Source: Rhodoferax potami
GTDB taxonomy: Bacteria > Pseudomonadota > Gammaproteobacteria > Burkholderiales > Burkholderiaceae_C
DNA length: 64,000 nt
Assembly: GCF_032193765.1 (NCBI RefSeq)
Contig: NZ_JAVBIJ010000002.1
Location: 1 to 64,000 of the forward strand
Direction: 5' to 3'
Shown here: one piece after another, positions 7,770 through 18,103 of the stretch
Layout of the letters: each line of letters begins with the position of its first letter
How positions within the stretch are numbered: position 1 is the stretch's first letter
The notes under the pieces: generated by a model
Told to the model about the DNA's origin: nothing
The model's input: the letters and a program-made list of their open reading frames with translations, nothing else
The model's database searches: none
Position numbers and translations under genes: made by a program

Positions 7770-10361
7770 TCAGTTTCCCGCGAGCAAGGTTTTCAATTCT
7801 GCTAAGCCTTTGAGGTCGAACGCATTCGCATCCAACTCCTCAATCATTCCTGCCAACGCGGTTTGGGTGTGCTGGATCTCGCGGGCGTTGTCGGCATAGG
7901 TAATTTGGTACTTTTGCACCAGGGCTTCCAGCTTGCGAATCAATCCATCAATCTGCTGGTCGGGCAGGCTGTGCAATTCGTCCACCAGAGGGCTGATCCA
8001 TTTGCGCTCCAGCAGCTCGCGCACCTGCGCGTCGCTTAAGGCTTCGATAGTCGCTTTGGTTTTCAGGTGCAGGGCGGCGGCGGCTTGCTTGATGGTGGCT
8101 TTGAGCGTCTTCTCTTCTGCCAGCCAGTCGGCCACTTGGATGATTTTGGCCTCGTACGATTCGGGATCAAAGTTGCCGGGCTTTTCTGCTTCTGCTTGCA
8201 AGGCCTTGGCTTCTTTGATGACGGCGGCGCTGACAAACTTGTCGCCTGCGTCGTTCACGGTGTCGTTGGACTTCTCCTCCTCGCTCAGGCCATCAAAGGC
8301 ATCGTCTATGGAGGCAGTAATTTCGCCAAGGCTAGCCTCTTGCTTGCGCAGCGCGTCTAACTCTTGTGTGAGGTAGGTGGCCTGCACCAGTTCAAAGGGC
8401 ATGATGCGGCCCTTCCAGCCGTCTTGTACCTCTGCGTCTTTGCCGTCTTTCTTTTTGGTGACCATGTGGGGGTCTATCACGCGGGTGGCATCAAAGCCTT
8501 CGGTCTGCAAGATTTCCAGATCGGTTGCGATGGGCTGCCAGTGGTCAGCCAGGATTTGGTAGGCGTGGTAGCGGTCGATGAGCGGCACGGAGCCGACATT
8601 GGCCAAGCGTGCAAACAACTCTGCGCTGATCAGCGCCTCCTGCTGGGGGATGTGCAGGGTGAGCATGTGCGCCAACAGCGCTTGTCGCAGCCAGGGGGTG
8701 AAAGTGGCAAAGGCGGTGATGAAGGCTTGGCCGAATTGCGTCACCTCTGGGTGTGCGCGGGTGGCTGCGGCAAGGTCTTGCACCTTGGGTGCCACGTAGG
8801 GCGTGCCATTGTCGGCAAACAGAGCGGCGCGCAGGCTTGGGAATGCTTGCCAAAATTCTGCCAAGCTGTCCAACTCGCTCACGGGGATGCCGCCGAACAT
8901 GGAGGCATACAAATCCCAGCTCTCGGCGGGCTCAGATGAATCCACATAGCGCGGGATGTTGAGGTTGTAGTCGTTGGCTTGCAGCTCGGTTTTGGGCACT
9001 AGGCGGCTGTAGCGCGTCACGCTGGTGCGGCTGTTGACGGTGTCGGTGATTTTTTTGATGTCAGACGCGCGCAGCTTGTTGCTTTTGCCCTCTTTGGCAA
9101 AGCCCTTGGATGCATCGACGATGAGCACATCGCTGCTCTCGCGCTTTTGCCGCAGCACCAAGATGATGGTGGGGATGCCGGTGCCAAAGAAGATGTTGGC
9201 CGGCAAGCCAATAATGGTCTCAAGGTGGTTGTTTTCAATCAGCTGCTTGCGGATGGCACCCTCTTCGCCACCCCGAAAGAGCACGCCGTGTGGCAAGACG
9301 ATGGCCATGATGCCGTCGGGCTTGAGGTGATAGAGGTCGTGCAGCAAAAAAGCGTAGTCGGCCTTGGACTTGGGTGCCAGGCCAAAGCGGGCGTAGCGGG
9401 GGTCGGTGTCTTTGTGCTGCGGGTCCCACTTTTGTGAGTAAGGCGGGTTGGAGACCACGGCGTCTAGGTACAGTGGGTCGTAGGTGTTGACGGGATCTTG
9501 GTCGTCAAAGTAGGGCCAATCATCTTCTAGCGTGTCGGCGTTGCGGGTGACGATGTTGTTGGGCAGGATGTCGCGCATGATGAGGTTCATGCGGGTGAGG
9601 TTGTAGGTGTTTTCTTTGAGCTCTTGGGCGTAGTAGCGGATGTTGTTTTTGTCCGCCATGTGCTTGGCAATGGACTGGCCTATGTTGAGCAATAGCGAGC
9701 CCGATCCACTGGTGGAGTCGTATATCTGGATGGTCTGGCGGTCTTTCAGATGGTGGGCAATGACCTCGGACATGAGCACAGAGACCTCGTGCGGGGTGTA
9801 AAACTCGCCCGCTTTTTTGCCTGCATTGGCAGCAAACATGCTGATGAGGTACTCATAAACAAAGCCCAGCACGTCGTAGCCCTGCCTGCCATCCATGGGG
9901 ATGTCTTTGATGAGCTGAATCAGCTCCGCTATGGCCTTGGTTTGTTTGGCGGCCGTGTCGCCTAGCTTGCTCAAACCCGTTTCAAGGGTTTTGAAGATGC
10001 CATCGAAAAGGCGCTTATGGTTGGGGTGAATGAGGCGACCAAAAGCAGACAAGGCATCGCGCACATGGGATACGTTGAAGTCGCCCTGGAGCTCTAGCCA
10101 GGTAGAAAACAGGTGTTGGTGGGCGATGAAGTAGCCGATCTTGCCCTTGATGTGGTCAACAGCTTCGGCATCGTCTTCTGACAGGGCGCGGAGGTCTTCG
10201 TCGCTGAAGTTTTCGCTTTTGGCAACGCGCACCAGCTTGTCTGAGAGGTATTTGTAGAAGATGAAGCCGAGGATGTAGTCCTTGTATTCATTGGCCTCTA
10301 TCTTCGACCGCATCTGGTTAGCCGATTCCCATATCTTGGCGGCTAGTTGTTGTTTGTTCAT
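7770..10361 (-). CDS. hsdM: Type I DNA methyltransferase, M subunit
   Basis: HsdM methylates adenine at the site chosen by HsdS. The 863-residue protein has the HsdM N-terminal helical domain (MNKQQLAAKIWESANQMRSK onward), the SAM-binding motif DSTSGSGSLLLNIGQ and the N6-adenine catalytic motif NPPY. It is longer than classical HsdM because of an approximately 330-residue charged, coiled-coil-like C-terminal extension ending in a leucine/alanine-rich helix; such long forms occur in other type I systems. The hsdS ATG follows the stop by 1 bp, indicating coupling. The coding frame is intact. Confidence 0.96.
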   Translation of the reverse strand: MNKQQLAAKIWESANQMRSKIEANEYKDYILGFIFYKYLSDKLVRVAKSENFSDEDLRALSEDDAEAVDHIKGKIGYFIAHQHLFSTWLELQGDFNVSHVRDALSAFGRLIHPNHKRLFDGIFKTLETGLSKLGDTAAKQTKAIAELIQLIKDIPMDGRQGYDVLGFVYEYLISMFAANAGKKAGEFYTPHEVSVLMSEVIAHHLKDRQTIQIYDSTSGSGSLLLNIGQSIAKHMADKNNIRYYAQELKENTYNLTRMNLIMRDILPNNIVTRNADTLEDDWPYFDDQDPVNTYDPLYLDAVVSNPPYSQKWDPQHKDTDPRYARFGLAPKSKADYAFLLHDLYHLKPDGIMAIVLPHGVLFRGGEEGAIRKQLIENNHLETIIGLPANIFFGTGIPTIILVLRQKRESSDVLIVDASKGFAKEGKSNKLRASDIKKITDTVNSRTSVTRYSRLVPKTELQANDYNLNIPRYVDSSEPAESWDLYASMFGGIPVSELDSLAEFWQAFPSLRAALFADNGTPYVAPKVQDLAAATRAHPEVTQFGQAFITAFATFTPWLRQALLAHMLTLHIPQQEALISAELFARLANVGSVPLIDRYHAYQILADHWQPIATDLEILQTEGFDATRVIDPHMVTKKKDGKDAEVQDGWKGRIMPFELVQATYLTQELDALRKQEASLGEITASIDDAFDGLSEEEKSNDTVNDAGDKFVSAAVIKEAKALQAEAEKPGNFDPESYEAKIIQVADWLAEEKTLKATIKQAAAALHLKTKATIEALSDAQVRELLERKWISPLVDELHSLPDQQIDGLIRKLEALVQKYQITYADNAREIQHTQTALAGMIEELDANAFDLKGLAELKTLLAGN

Positions 10362-10624
10362 CGTAGAAAAGAATGAGTACTTGTTGCTATGCCATCGGCG
10401 AGGCGGCGGGATAGGTGCTTAAACTGTTGCCCCTTCTCGTTTCCGTGACTTGGTGTGTTGTTGGTGGCTTCGCGGAATTCAAAAGGGTTTAGATAATTTT
10501 GGACGCAGGTCATTTTGTCTCCAATTCCCCAGTCCCAATCATAGGGCGGGCAGTAGTCCACAATGCCTGGCGAGGGTGCTGCTGGAGCGGGAGCCTCTGC
10601 CGCATTTTGAGCATGCGAGGTCAC
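10358..10624 (-). CDS. Small hypothetical protein upstream of hsdM
   Basis: An 88-residue frame whose stop overlaps the hsdM ATG by 4 bp, an arrangement that suggests coupling. The product starts with an Ala/Pro-rich stretch and contains CPPYDWDWGIGDKMTCVQNYLNPFEF, with no transmembrane segment or domain I recognise. It lies between the ParE-like toxin and hsdM on the same strand. It could be a small RM-associated protein or a chance frame; overlap and strand are the only support. Confidence 0.4.
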   Translation of the reverse strand: MTSHAQNAAEAPAPAAPSPGIVDYCPPYDWDWGIGDKMTCVQNYLNPFEFREATNNTPSHGNEKGQQFKHLSRRLADGIATSTHSFLR

Positions 10625-10636
10625 GTCAATGGGGTG

Positions 10637-10957
10637 TCAAACTTTCAGAAGTCGTCTCACTAACAGCGTCGGGAAATCCTGTCGGTGCGAAGCAATGAGG
10701 TACACGTAAACGTCCCTGTCGATTCGCCGATAGACCAGCTTGTGGTGTGACGTAAAGACGTTTTGGTACTCAAAGATGCCAACGGAGGCAAGCTCCTGGA
10801 CGGGCGGCCCAGTCAAAAGTCCAGTGTCAACCAGCGCCAGCTTTTCGAATATTTCGTTTTCGGCATTGAGCCAGTCAGTCTCGCTCCACTTATTGAGCAT
10901 GTACTCCTGAAGCGAGAGCAAGTCTTCCTGTGCATCGGGAAGAATGATGATGGACAT
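10637..10957 (-). CDS. RelE/ParE-family toxin
   Basis: A 106-residue protein with the RelE/ParE fold pattern: an N-terminal strand IIILPDAQEDLLSLQEYMLNKWS, a central GPPVQELASVGIFEYQNVFTSHHKLVYRRID segment and a terminal RQDFPTLLVRRL strand. ParE-type proteins poison gyrase and RelE-type proteins cut mRNA at the ribosome; sequence alone does not decide which applies. The start shares one base with the antitoxin stop (TAATG). The antitoxin-first order and coupling are typical of a type II module. Confidence 0.87.
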   Translation of the reverse strand: MSIIILPDAQEDLLSLQEYMLNKWSETDWLNAENEIFEKLALVDTGLLTGPPVQELASVGIFEYQNVFTSHHKLVYRRIDRDVYVYLIASHRQDFPTLLVRRLLKV

Positions 10958-11235
10958 TACTTGCGGCGTTGGCGAGCTGCTGCCAGTTGCGCCCGTGACT
11001 CGGCAACGGATATGCCTTTGCCTTGCAAGCGGTCTTTTTCACCCAAGGCGATGATTTTCAAGGCGGCGATGAGCGCTTCCTTTTCCTGAAAGCATTTCAC
11101 ACTTTCAACCACCATGCTGGCTTCGCCATTCTGGGTGATGAAAAAAGGCGTGCCGTTCATCTCCAGGTCTTCGGAGATCTGAGCTGCATGGCTCTTCAGG
11201 TAAGAGATGGATTTGATATTGGCGGCGGAAAGCAT
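10957..11235 (-). CDS. Phd/YefM-type antitoxin
   Basis: A 92-residue protein with the Phd/YefM N-terminal DNA-binding form: SAANIKSISYLKSHAAQISEDL followed by GTPFFITQNGEASMVVESVKCF. The C-terminus is charged and helical, as expected for the toxin-neutralising tail. It precedes the toxin gene and overlaps it by one base. A ribosome-binding AAAGGA lies just upstream of the ATG. Family members repress their own promoter, usually together with toxin. Confidence 0.88.
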   Translation of the reverse strand: MLSAANIKSISYLKSHAAQISEDLEMNGTPFFITQNGEASMVVESVKCFQEKEALIAALKIIALGEKDRLQGKGISVAESRAQLAAARQRRK

Positions 11236-11262
11236 GGCGATCCTTTGGTGTTGATGGGTCTG

Positions 11263-11291
11263 AATTTAGTACCGAATTTGGTCAAAGTCAA
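11263..11291 (-). promoter_or_regulatory. Candidate sigma-70 promoter of the Phd/ParE-like module
   Basis: On the minus strand TTGACT (11286-11291) and TAAATT (11263-11268) are separated by 17 bp and lie about 30 bp upstream of the antitoxin ATG. Both hexamers are close to the sigma-70 consensus. ISb copy 1 begins just upstream at 11319 and does not disrupt them. Confidence 0.45.
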
Positions 11292-11318
11292 GCACGCATC
11301 CCAAAACTGAATCGCTAG

Positions 11319-12482
11319 GGATGGTCTGCACAAGTCAGCGCTTTGACCGCTTGGGACGCTAACGACAAATGAAACAGCAAGGCCTTGCCACGACCGGTTT
11401 CGAATTGGCCACCAAGCGCACGCGCAAGCGTGAGTTCCTTGACGAGATAAACCTGGTGGTTCCCTGGACGGAGTTGGTTGGACTGACCCAACCGCATGCG
11501 CCTGCGGGCAAGACGGGACGGCCGCCGTTTGCAGTCGAGACCATGCTGCGCATCCACTTCATGCAACAGTGGTTCGGCCTGAGCGATCCGGCCATGTAAG
11601 AGGCTTTGCACGACGTGCCTCTTTACTGCCAGTTCACTCAACTCGATCCTGGCCTGAGCCGCCTGCCCAACGAAAGCACCATCCTGCGCTTTCGTCACTT
11701 GCTTGAAGCGGGCGATCTGAGCCAACAGATCATGGCCGCGATCAACGCCACACTGGCCTCCAAGGGCCTGATGCTCAAGACGGGCACGGTGGTGGACGCC
11801 ACCTTGATTGCTGCGCCCAGCTCGACCAAGAACAAAGACGGCGAGCGAGACCCCGAGATACACCAGACCAAGAAGGGCAACCAGTGGCACTTTGGCATGA
11901 AGGCGCACATTGGGGTGGATGCTGACTCGGGCTTGGTGCATAGCGTGATCGGCACGGCTGCCAACGTGAGCGATGTCACACAAGGCCATGGTCTGCTGCA
12001 TGGCCAGGAGAGCGTGGTGTTTGCCGATGCGGGCTACCAGGGTGCCGGTAAGCGCCCGGAGGCCACCGCTGTCCAGTGGCAAGTGGCCATGCGTCCGGGC
12101 AAGCATCGTGCCTTGGCCAGCAATGGCTGGGGTGCCTTGCTTGAGCAAGCTGAAAAGCTCAAGGCCAGCGTGCGCGCCAAGGTCGAGCATCCGTTTCGGG
12201 TGATCAAGCGCCAGTTTGGCCACGTCAAGGTGCGCTACCGGGGTCTGGCCAAGAACACAGCGCAACTGGTCACGCTGTTCGCGCTATCGAACCTGTGGAT
12301 GGTACGCAAACGAATTTTGCAGGACCTGCACGCATGAGTGCGCCTGCAATTCGGGCAAGAGCCCGAATGGGGGCTAAAACATGACCGTAGAAGGGGAAAT
12401 TGACGCCAAATTCGGCGGCGGTTTCATCATGTGAACAAGTCCCCCTCAACGGCAGCTCCTGAGGCTGTTGTGCAGACCATCC
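11319..12482 (+). mobile_element. ISb copy 1 (IS5-family)
   Basis: A 1164-bp element bounded by inverted ends GGATGGTCTGCACAA, with a CTAG duplication on each side (11315-11318 and 12483-12486), the typical IS5-group YTAR target. The right-hand CTAG contains the stop codon of the avd gene. It separates the DGR remnant from the toxin-antitoxin/RM block. Confidence 0.93.
11369..12337 (+). pseudogene. ISb transposase split by an in-frame stop
   Basis: An IS5-family DDE transposase: MKQQGLATTGFELATKR start, DUF772-like PFAVETMLRIHFMQQWFGLSD, catalytic Asp in GTVVDATLIAAPSSTKN, Asp in VVFADAGYQGAGKR and the terminal HPFRVIKRQFGHVKVRYRG segment. A TAA at 11597-11599 replaces the Glu codon found at the same position in the related ISg transposase (AMEEAL). 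The frame is otherwise open over about 322 codons. The same stop occurs in ISb copy 2. Unless read through, the catalytic part would need re-initiation. Confidence 0.9.
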
Positions 12483-12857
12483 CTAGACCGTCTCAAACCA
12501 CTGCTGCCAGCGCGCCGCCTGCCGGCTGATAGCCTCCAGCCGTATGCCGAACTCTGTCAGCGCGCCATGCGAAACCAGCTTGAGCTTCCAGCCCAACAGC
12601 AAAAAGCCGCGTATCACCTCGATACCGGCGCGAACCTGGCGCACGTACGCCGCGCCGTCACGCCGGCCAAGCTGACTCTGCTTGTCCACCGCGTTAGCTA
12701 GCACGACCAGCCGCAAACACTCAGCCAGCTCCGACAGAATGCGATCGCCCACCGCATAGCGAAAAGGTTTGGGCAAGTTGTTATGCATCGGGTAATAAAG
12801 CTGGCACAGGCTCAGCAAGTCTGCAAAAATCTGAGGGTGTTTGAACGTGCGTTCCAT
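12483..12857 (-). CDS. avd: DGR accessory variability determinant (Avd-like)
   Basis: Avd is the small helical-bundle protein that binds the DGR reverse transcriptase and template RNA. This 124-residue product has the expected four-helix pattern: FADLLSLCQLYYPMHNNLPKPFRYAVGDRIL, LAECLRLVVLANAV, GAAYVRQVRAGIEVIRGFLLLGW and HGALTEFGIRLEAISRQAARWQQW. It lies beside a DGR-type reverse transcriptase but points away from it, with only 8 bp between the two start codons, which is unusual. ISb copy 1 is inserted at its TAG stop, and the stop is preserved by the CTAG duplication. A longer frame running from 13943 is antisense noise over the RT gene. Confidence 0.8.
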   Translation of the reverse strand: MERTFKHPQIFADLLSLCQLYYPMHNNLPKPFRYAVGDRILSELAECLRLVVLANAVDKQSQLGRRDGAAYVRQVRAGIEVIRGFLLLGWKLKLVSHGALTEFGIRLEAISRQAARWQQWFETV

Positions 12858-12865
12858 ACTTCTCC

Positions 12866-14091
12866 ATGACTCAAAACGACATTGCCCGGCAGTTGTTTGC
12901 CTGCGCCGCCAAAGCCAGCAACAGCGAACACAAGCGCGCATCTGCTGCAGCTGCCCAACATGGTGCTTGCATTGGCGCATGACATTGCCAGCGGCCACTA
13001 CAGGCCCAGCGGCTTCACGGTCTTTGCCGTCACCGACCCCAAGCTGCGCGAAATCTTTGCTCCGGCCTTCGCCGACCGCCTGGTCCAGCAATGGCTGGTA
13101 CAACACATTGAACCCTGGTGGAACAAGCGGTTTATTGACGACAGCTACGCCAACCGGCAAGGCAAGGGCACGCAAGCCGCTATCGGGCGCCTGCAGCACT
13201 TCATGCGCCAACCCGGACACCGGTGGTACTGCCAACTCGACATCCGGGCCTTCTTTCCCAGCATCGACCGCCGCATCCTGCTGCAGCTGCGGCAAACCGC
13301 CTTGCCCAAACTGCCTTGGCCTGCGTCCACACGCCAGCAGCTGGACCAAGTGGCAACCGCCATCATTCAACAATCGCCCACCGAGCCTCCGCCCCGGCGC
13401 AGCGGCGACATCGACCTGCTGGCGCGCGTACCGCCGCACAAGTCTCTTTTTGGCGCACCGCCCGGTGTTGGCATGCCGATTGGCAGCCTCACCAGCCAGT
13501 TCTTTGCCAACGTCTACCTCAACGAGCTCGATCAGTTCGTCAAACACACCCTCAAGGTGCGCGGCTACATACGCTACGTTGACGACTTTGTCCTGCTGGC
13601 TGATGCCCCCCAGACCCTGCTGGTGCACAAAGCCCGCATTGAACAATTCCTGCAAGAGCGGCTGCGCCTGCAGCTGCATCCCACAAAAACTGTTCTGCAA
13701 CGCTGCAGCCAGGGCGCTGATTTTCTGGGCGCCATCGTCCACCCCCACCACCGCCTGACCCGTCAACGCGCAGTACGTGCTTTGAAGCGGCGGCTGCATT
13801 GGTTCAGGGCCTTGGTGTTCCCGCACGATACGCACCACCCCATGCAGCAGCCCAGTGGCAGTTGGCAACGCTGGCTGGCCAACCACCAGGCCATCCACGC
13901 CCACGGGTACCGCGCTGCTGCAGCGCATGCTGGCCACCCTCAACAGCTACTACGGCATCTATGGGCACGCCAGCACCTGGCGCTTGCGCAAGCACATCTA
14001 CGAGCACGAACTCGGCCCCCTCAAAACCTTCTTCCTGCCGGACGGCCCCAACTACCGCCACCTCAGAATCCGCAAGGCATGGCTGCCTTGA
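12866..14091 (+). pseudogene. DGR-type reverse transcriptase with two frameshifts
   Basis: RTs of diversity-generating retroelements copy a template RNA with adenine mutagenesis. The central frame carries FAPAFADRLVQQWLVQHIEPW, DSYANRQGKGT, the YCQLDIRAFFPSIDR motif, GMPIGSLTSQFFANVYL (the IGxLTSQ form typical of DGR RTs rather than QGxxxSP of group II introns) and catalytic YVDDF. The N-terminal codons from ATG 12866 (MTQNDIARQLFACAAKAS) are in one frame, the core in a second (joining near 12940) and the C-terminus LNSYYGIYGHASTWRLRKHIYEH in a third after an apparent extra G near 13900. Two indels make it probably non-functional unless they are sequencing errors. Confidence 0.87.
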
Positions 14092-14165
14092 ACAAGATGA
14101 GCGCACGGCTGCGGGTGGCTCAAACAAGGTTTGAGAATGTCGCTCCGCGAAAACCGCCTCACAAT

Positions 14166-14306
14166 ACCTGAAAGGCAACGGCCTTTGGGACGTCGTCAGT
14201 CCAGTCGTAGATTGTGCCACCGTACATGCCGCCAAGGAAGAGCATGACGTGGCCAGAGGCCGAGGGCGTCGCAGACCAGTAGTTGTTGTTGTTCCAACCA
14301 GCCGGC
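14166..14306 (-). other. DGR template repeat or variable-repeat remnant
   Basis: Read on the minus strand this gives GVPAGWNNNNYWSATPSASG followed by a Gly/Tyr/Asp-rich tail ending YDWTDDVPKAVAFQVL and a stop. The WNNNNYWS core, written with four consecutive AAC codons, is the typical look of DGR template/variable repeats encoding a C-type-lectin or DUF1566-like C-terminus. An in-frame stop about 15 codons upstream means no long gene runs into it here, which favours a non-coding template repeat, although a truncated target gene remains possible. It lies about 75 bp past the RT, in the opposite orientation. Confidence 0.55.
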
Positions 14307-14313
14307 ACGCCTT

Positions 14314-14345
14314 GCGCTTTCACTGTTTGCGCTTTCACTGTTTGC
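14314..14345. repeat. Two tandem 15-bp repeats beside the DGR repeat
   Basis: GCGCTTTCACTGTTT occurs twice in tandem followed by GCG. It abuts the template/variable-repeat-like segment on its minus-strand upstream side. Function unknown; it could be a slippage product. Confidence 0.8.
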
Positions 14346-14524
14346 GAGGTTCAATATTTCGCCTTGCCTTTGGCGTACCGGGTTGTTGAATCCCGGCACC
14401 CCGCAGGCTTTGTGAATACGGTGCTCAGCCCCGGTCAAGAGGCTTCCAACGCACCGTGGAAAGCGCCAGCAACATTCCTTAACAGCCCTTTTTGCCTGCA
14501 GCCATGACCACAGGCCCCATAAGA

Positions 14525-14555
14525 CGCTGACCGCAGTTAAACACTGCGGTCAGCG
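14525..14555. repeat. Perfect 13-bp stem-loop downstream of the DGR
   Basis: CGCTGACCGCAGT and its exact complement are separated by TAAAC. No T-run follows on either strand, so it is not an obvious intrinsic terminator. In characterised DGRs a stem-loop near the variable repeat assists homing; whether this hairpin has that role is inference from position only. Confidence 0.7.
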
Positions 14556-14712
14556 GAATGCTCCCCTCCTAAAACCACCCACGTTCAGAGCGCCTTGGGC
14601 ATCACTGAATGCTTCAGCAAAGCCCAAGGCTCGTAAGCGGCCAGCGAAGTCACCTTGTTGACCGACCCTCGACCTTGCAACATTGCGTCCACAACAATTG
14701 ATCGTGGACACA

Positions 14713-15099
14713 ATGCTCAAAGACTCAGACACCCCGAGGTACGCCGTGCGCCGTACCAAGCGAACCTATTCAGCAGATACCAAAGCCGCGTTGCTTGCCG
14801 CGTGCAGGGCGCCGGGCGCGTCCATCGCAGCGGTCGCCAGCGCGCATAGCATGAACGCCAATGTGTTGCACCGCTGGCTGAAGGAGCAAGCACAGCCGGA
14901 CGCTCACGCCGAAGCCCTTCCGTCAGAGCCGATAGACATGCCAGCATTTATCCCGGTGCCCCTGCTCACGCAAACGGCAGAGCCCGTGGAGCGCACGATT
15001 CGTGTGGAGGTCCGCAAAGGTAGTTTGAGCATGACCGTCACTTGGCCCATGTCTGCTGCCCATGAATTTGCCGGCTGGTCGGGCGCCCTTCTCAAGTGA
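14713..15099 (+). CDS. tnpA: IS66 accessory protein TnpA
   Basis: IS66 TnpA is a small helix-turn-helix accessory protein required with TnpB and TnpC for transposition. The product shows RRTKRTYSADTKAALLAACR, GASIAAVASAHSMNANVLHRWLKEQ (the HTH) and a Pro-rich linker before a beta-rich C-terminus. ATG 14713 is preferred over the upstream TTG at 14683. Its stop overlaps the GTG start of tnpB. Confidence 0.88.
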   Translation: MLKDSDTPRYAVRRTKRTYSADTKAALLAACRAPGASIAAVASAHSMNANVLHRWLKEQAQPDAHAEALPSEPIDMPAFIPVPLLTQTAEPVERTIRVEVRKGSLSMTVTWPMSAAHEFAGWSGALLK

Positions 15100-15431
15100 T
15101 CCGCATCGACTTCGCCTGGTTGGCAGTCCAACCACTGGACATGCGTGCGGGTACGGATACGGCGCTGGGGCGAGTCGTGCAGGTGTTTGGCGCTGCCCAC
15201 CCGCACCATGCCTACCTATTTGCGAACAGCCGTGCCAACCGCATGAAGGTTCTGGTACATGACGGCATTGGCATCTGGCTGGCCGCGCGTCGGCTCCATC
15301 AAGGCAAATTTGTCTGGCCCACACCGGGCGTCGGTCGGCACCAGCAACTCAGCAATGAACAGCTCCAAGCGCTGGTATTGGGACTTCCCTGGCAGCGCAT
15401 TGGAAGCGCAGGAATCATCACCGTCGTCTGA
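15096..15431 (+). CDS. tnpB: IS66 Orf2-like protein TnpB
   Basis: A 111-residue IS66 TnpB with the family core LDMRAGTDTALGRVVQVFG, HHAYLFANSRANRMKVLVHD and GIWLAARRLHQGKFVWP. GTG start overlapping the tnpA stop. It is identical in sequence to tnpB of IS66 copy 1 (62971-63306), so the two copies diverged very recently. The catalytic TnpC is absent from this copy. Confidence 0.9.
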   Translation: MIRIDFAWLAVQPLDMRAGTDTALGRVVQVFGAAHPHHAYLFANSRANRMKVLVHDGIGIWLAARRLHQGKFVWPTPGVGRHQQLSNEQLQALVLGLPWQRIGSAGIITVV

Positions 15432-15541
15432 GGGGTGGGCGTGTACGCCAATGGTTTGCCAATCGAGTAGCGCGCGTACTTGGCGTCCATTAGTGCATGC
15501 ACCGATGGCGAAATTCTGCGCCATTTGGCACACTTCGATCC

Positions 15542-15613
15542 ATGGTTTTTACGCCCGATTCACTGCAACAAATGAGCGCGTACGATGTGTGCAATCTGGT
15601 CAGTGGACTGATG
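15542..15613 (+). pseudogene. tnpC: IS66 tnpC, first 24 codons only
   Basis: MVFTPDSLQQMSAYDVCNLV and a few more codons match the start of the complete tnpC at 62860, then the sequence switches to the IS21-2 terminal repeat TGTCAAACGCAGT. The remainder of tnpC is not found next to the other end of IS21-2, so the junction is not a simple insertion. Confidence 0.9.
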
Positions 15614-15756
15614 TGTCAAACGCAGTTTCGATTTGATACAGCTGTCGAACGCAAACGCGGCGTGGATTTGATACACCGTTGTGTGGGGCGATTGTCTGTT
15701 TTGTCTTTGCTTGTCTTTCAAGCAGTCAGTGGCTCGCCACTGACTGCTTGGCGCCC

Positions 15757-17654
<1,898 letters not shown>

Positions 17655-18103
17655 TGCCAGTCCCATCCATGGTTCGGATGGCTTGGCACGTTAGTCGAGG
17701 TGTATCAATTCCTCACCGCGTTTGCGTGTCATTTTCATACTGCGCGTGACAGCTGCTCGATGACTGGGGCATGGCTGCGCTGGACAGCCAGAGCCGGGCG
17801 GACTTGCTGGAGATCATTGATGACAGGACATCAAGTCGGGCCACGATCATTACCAGTCAGTTGCCCATTGAGCATTGGCACGAGTGGATTGGTGACCCGA
17901 CAGTGGCCGATGCGATGCTGGACCGGTTAATGGAGAACCATCATCGCTTCACGATCACGGGTGAGTCGTTGCGAAAGAAACCTGCACCCGGAAAAGGCAA
18001 AACCGCCAACGCTGAGTCCGCGGCGGGTTGATTAAGAAAAGCCCCAATCAACCAACCTGACAAGGAGTCACTCTGCCGAAAAACCACCTCGGCCTAAAAT
18101 AAA

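Larger units (their letters stand above)
14633..15613 (+). mobile_element. IS66 copy 2, truncated in tnpC
   Basis: It starts with GTAAGCGGCCAGCGAA, the same end as IS66 copy 1 at 63769, and continues with identical tnpA and tnpB. It is cut within the first 24 codons of tnpC, where IS21-2 begins at 15614. The distal end and any target duplication are missing. Confidence 0.9.

Noticed and set aside
11315..12265. 316-codon frame antisense to the ISb transposase
   Set aside because: Uninterrupted only because the sense gene has suitable codon bias; no domain, and the sense strand carries the DDE motifs.
12483..13943. A 486-codon minus-strand frame spanning avd and the RT gene
   Set aside because: Only its last 124 codons (avd) have Avd-like content; the rest is antisense to the RT, whose motifs are unmistakable on the plus strand.
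14525..14555. Stem-loop considered as an intrinsic terminator
   Set aside because: No T-run on either side.
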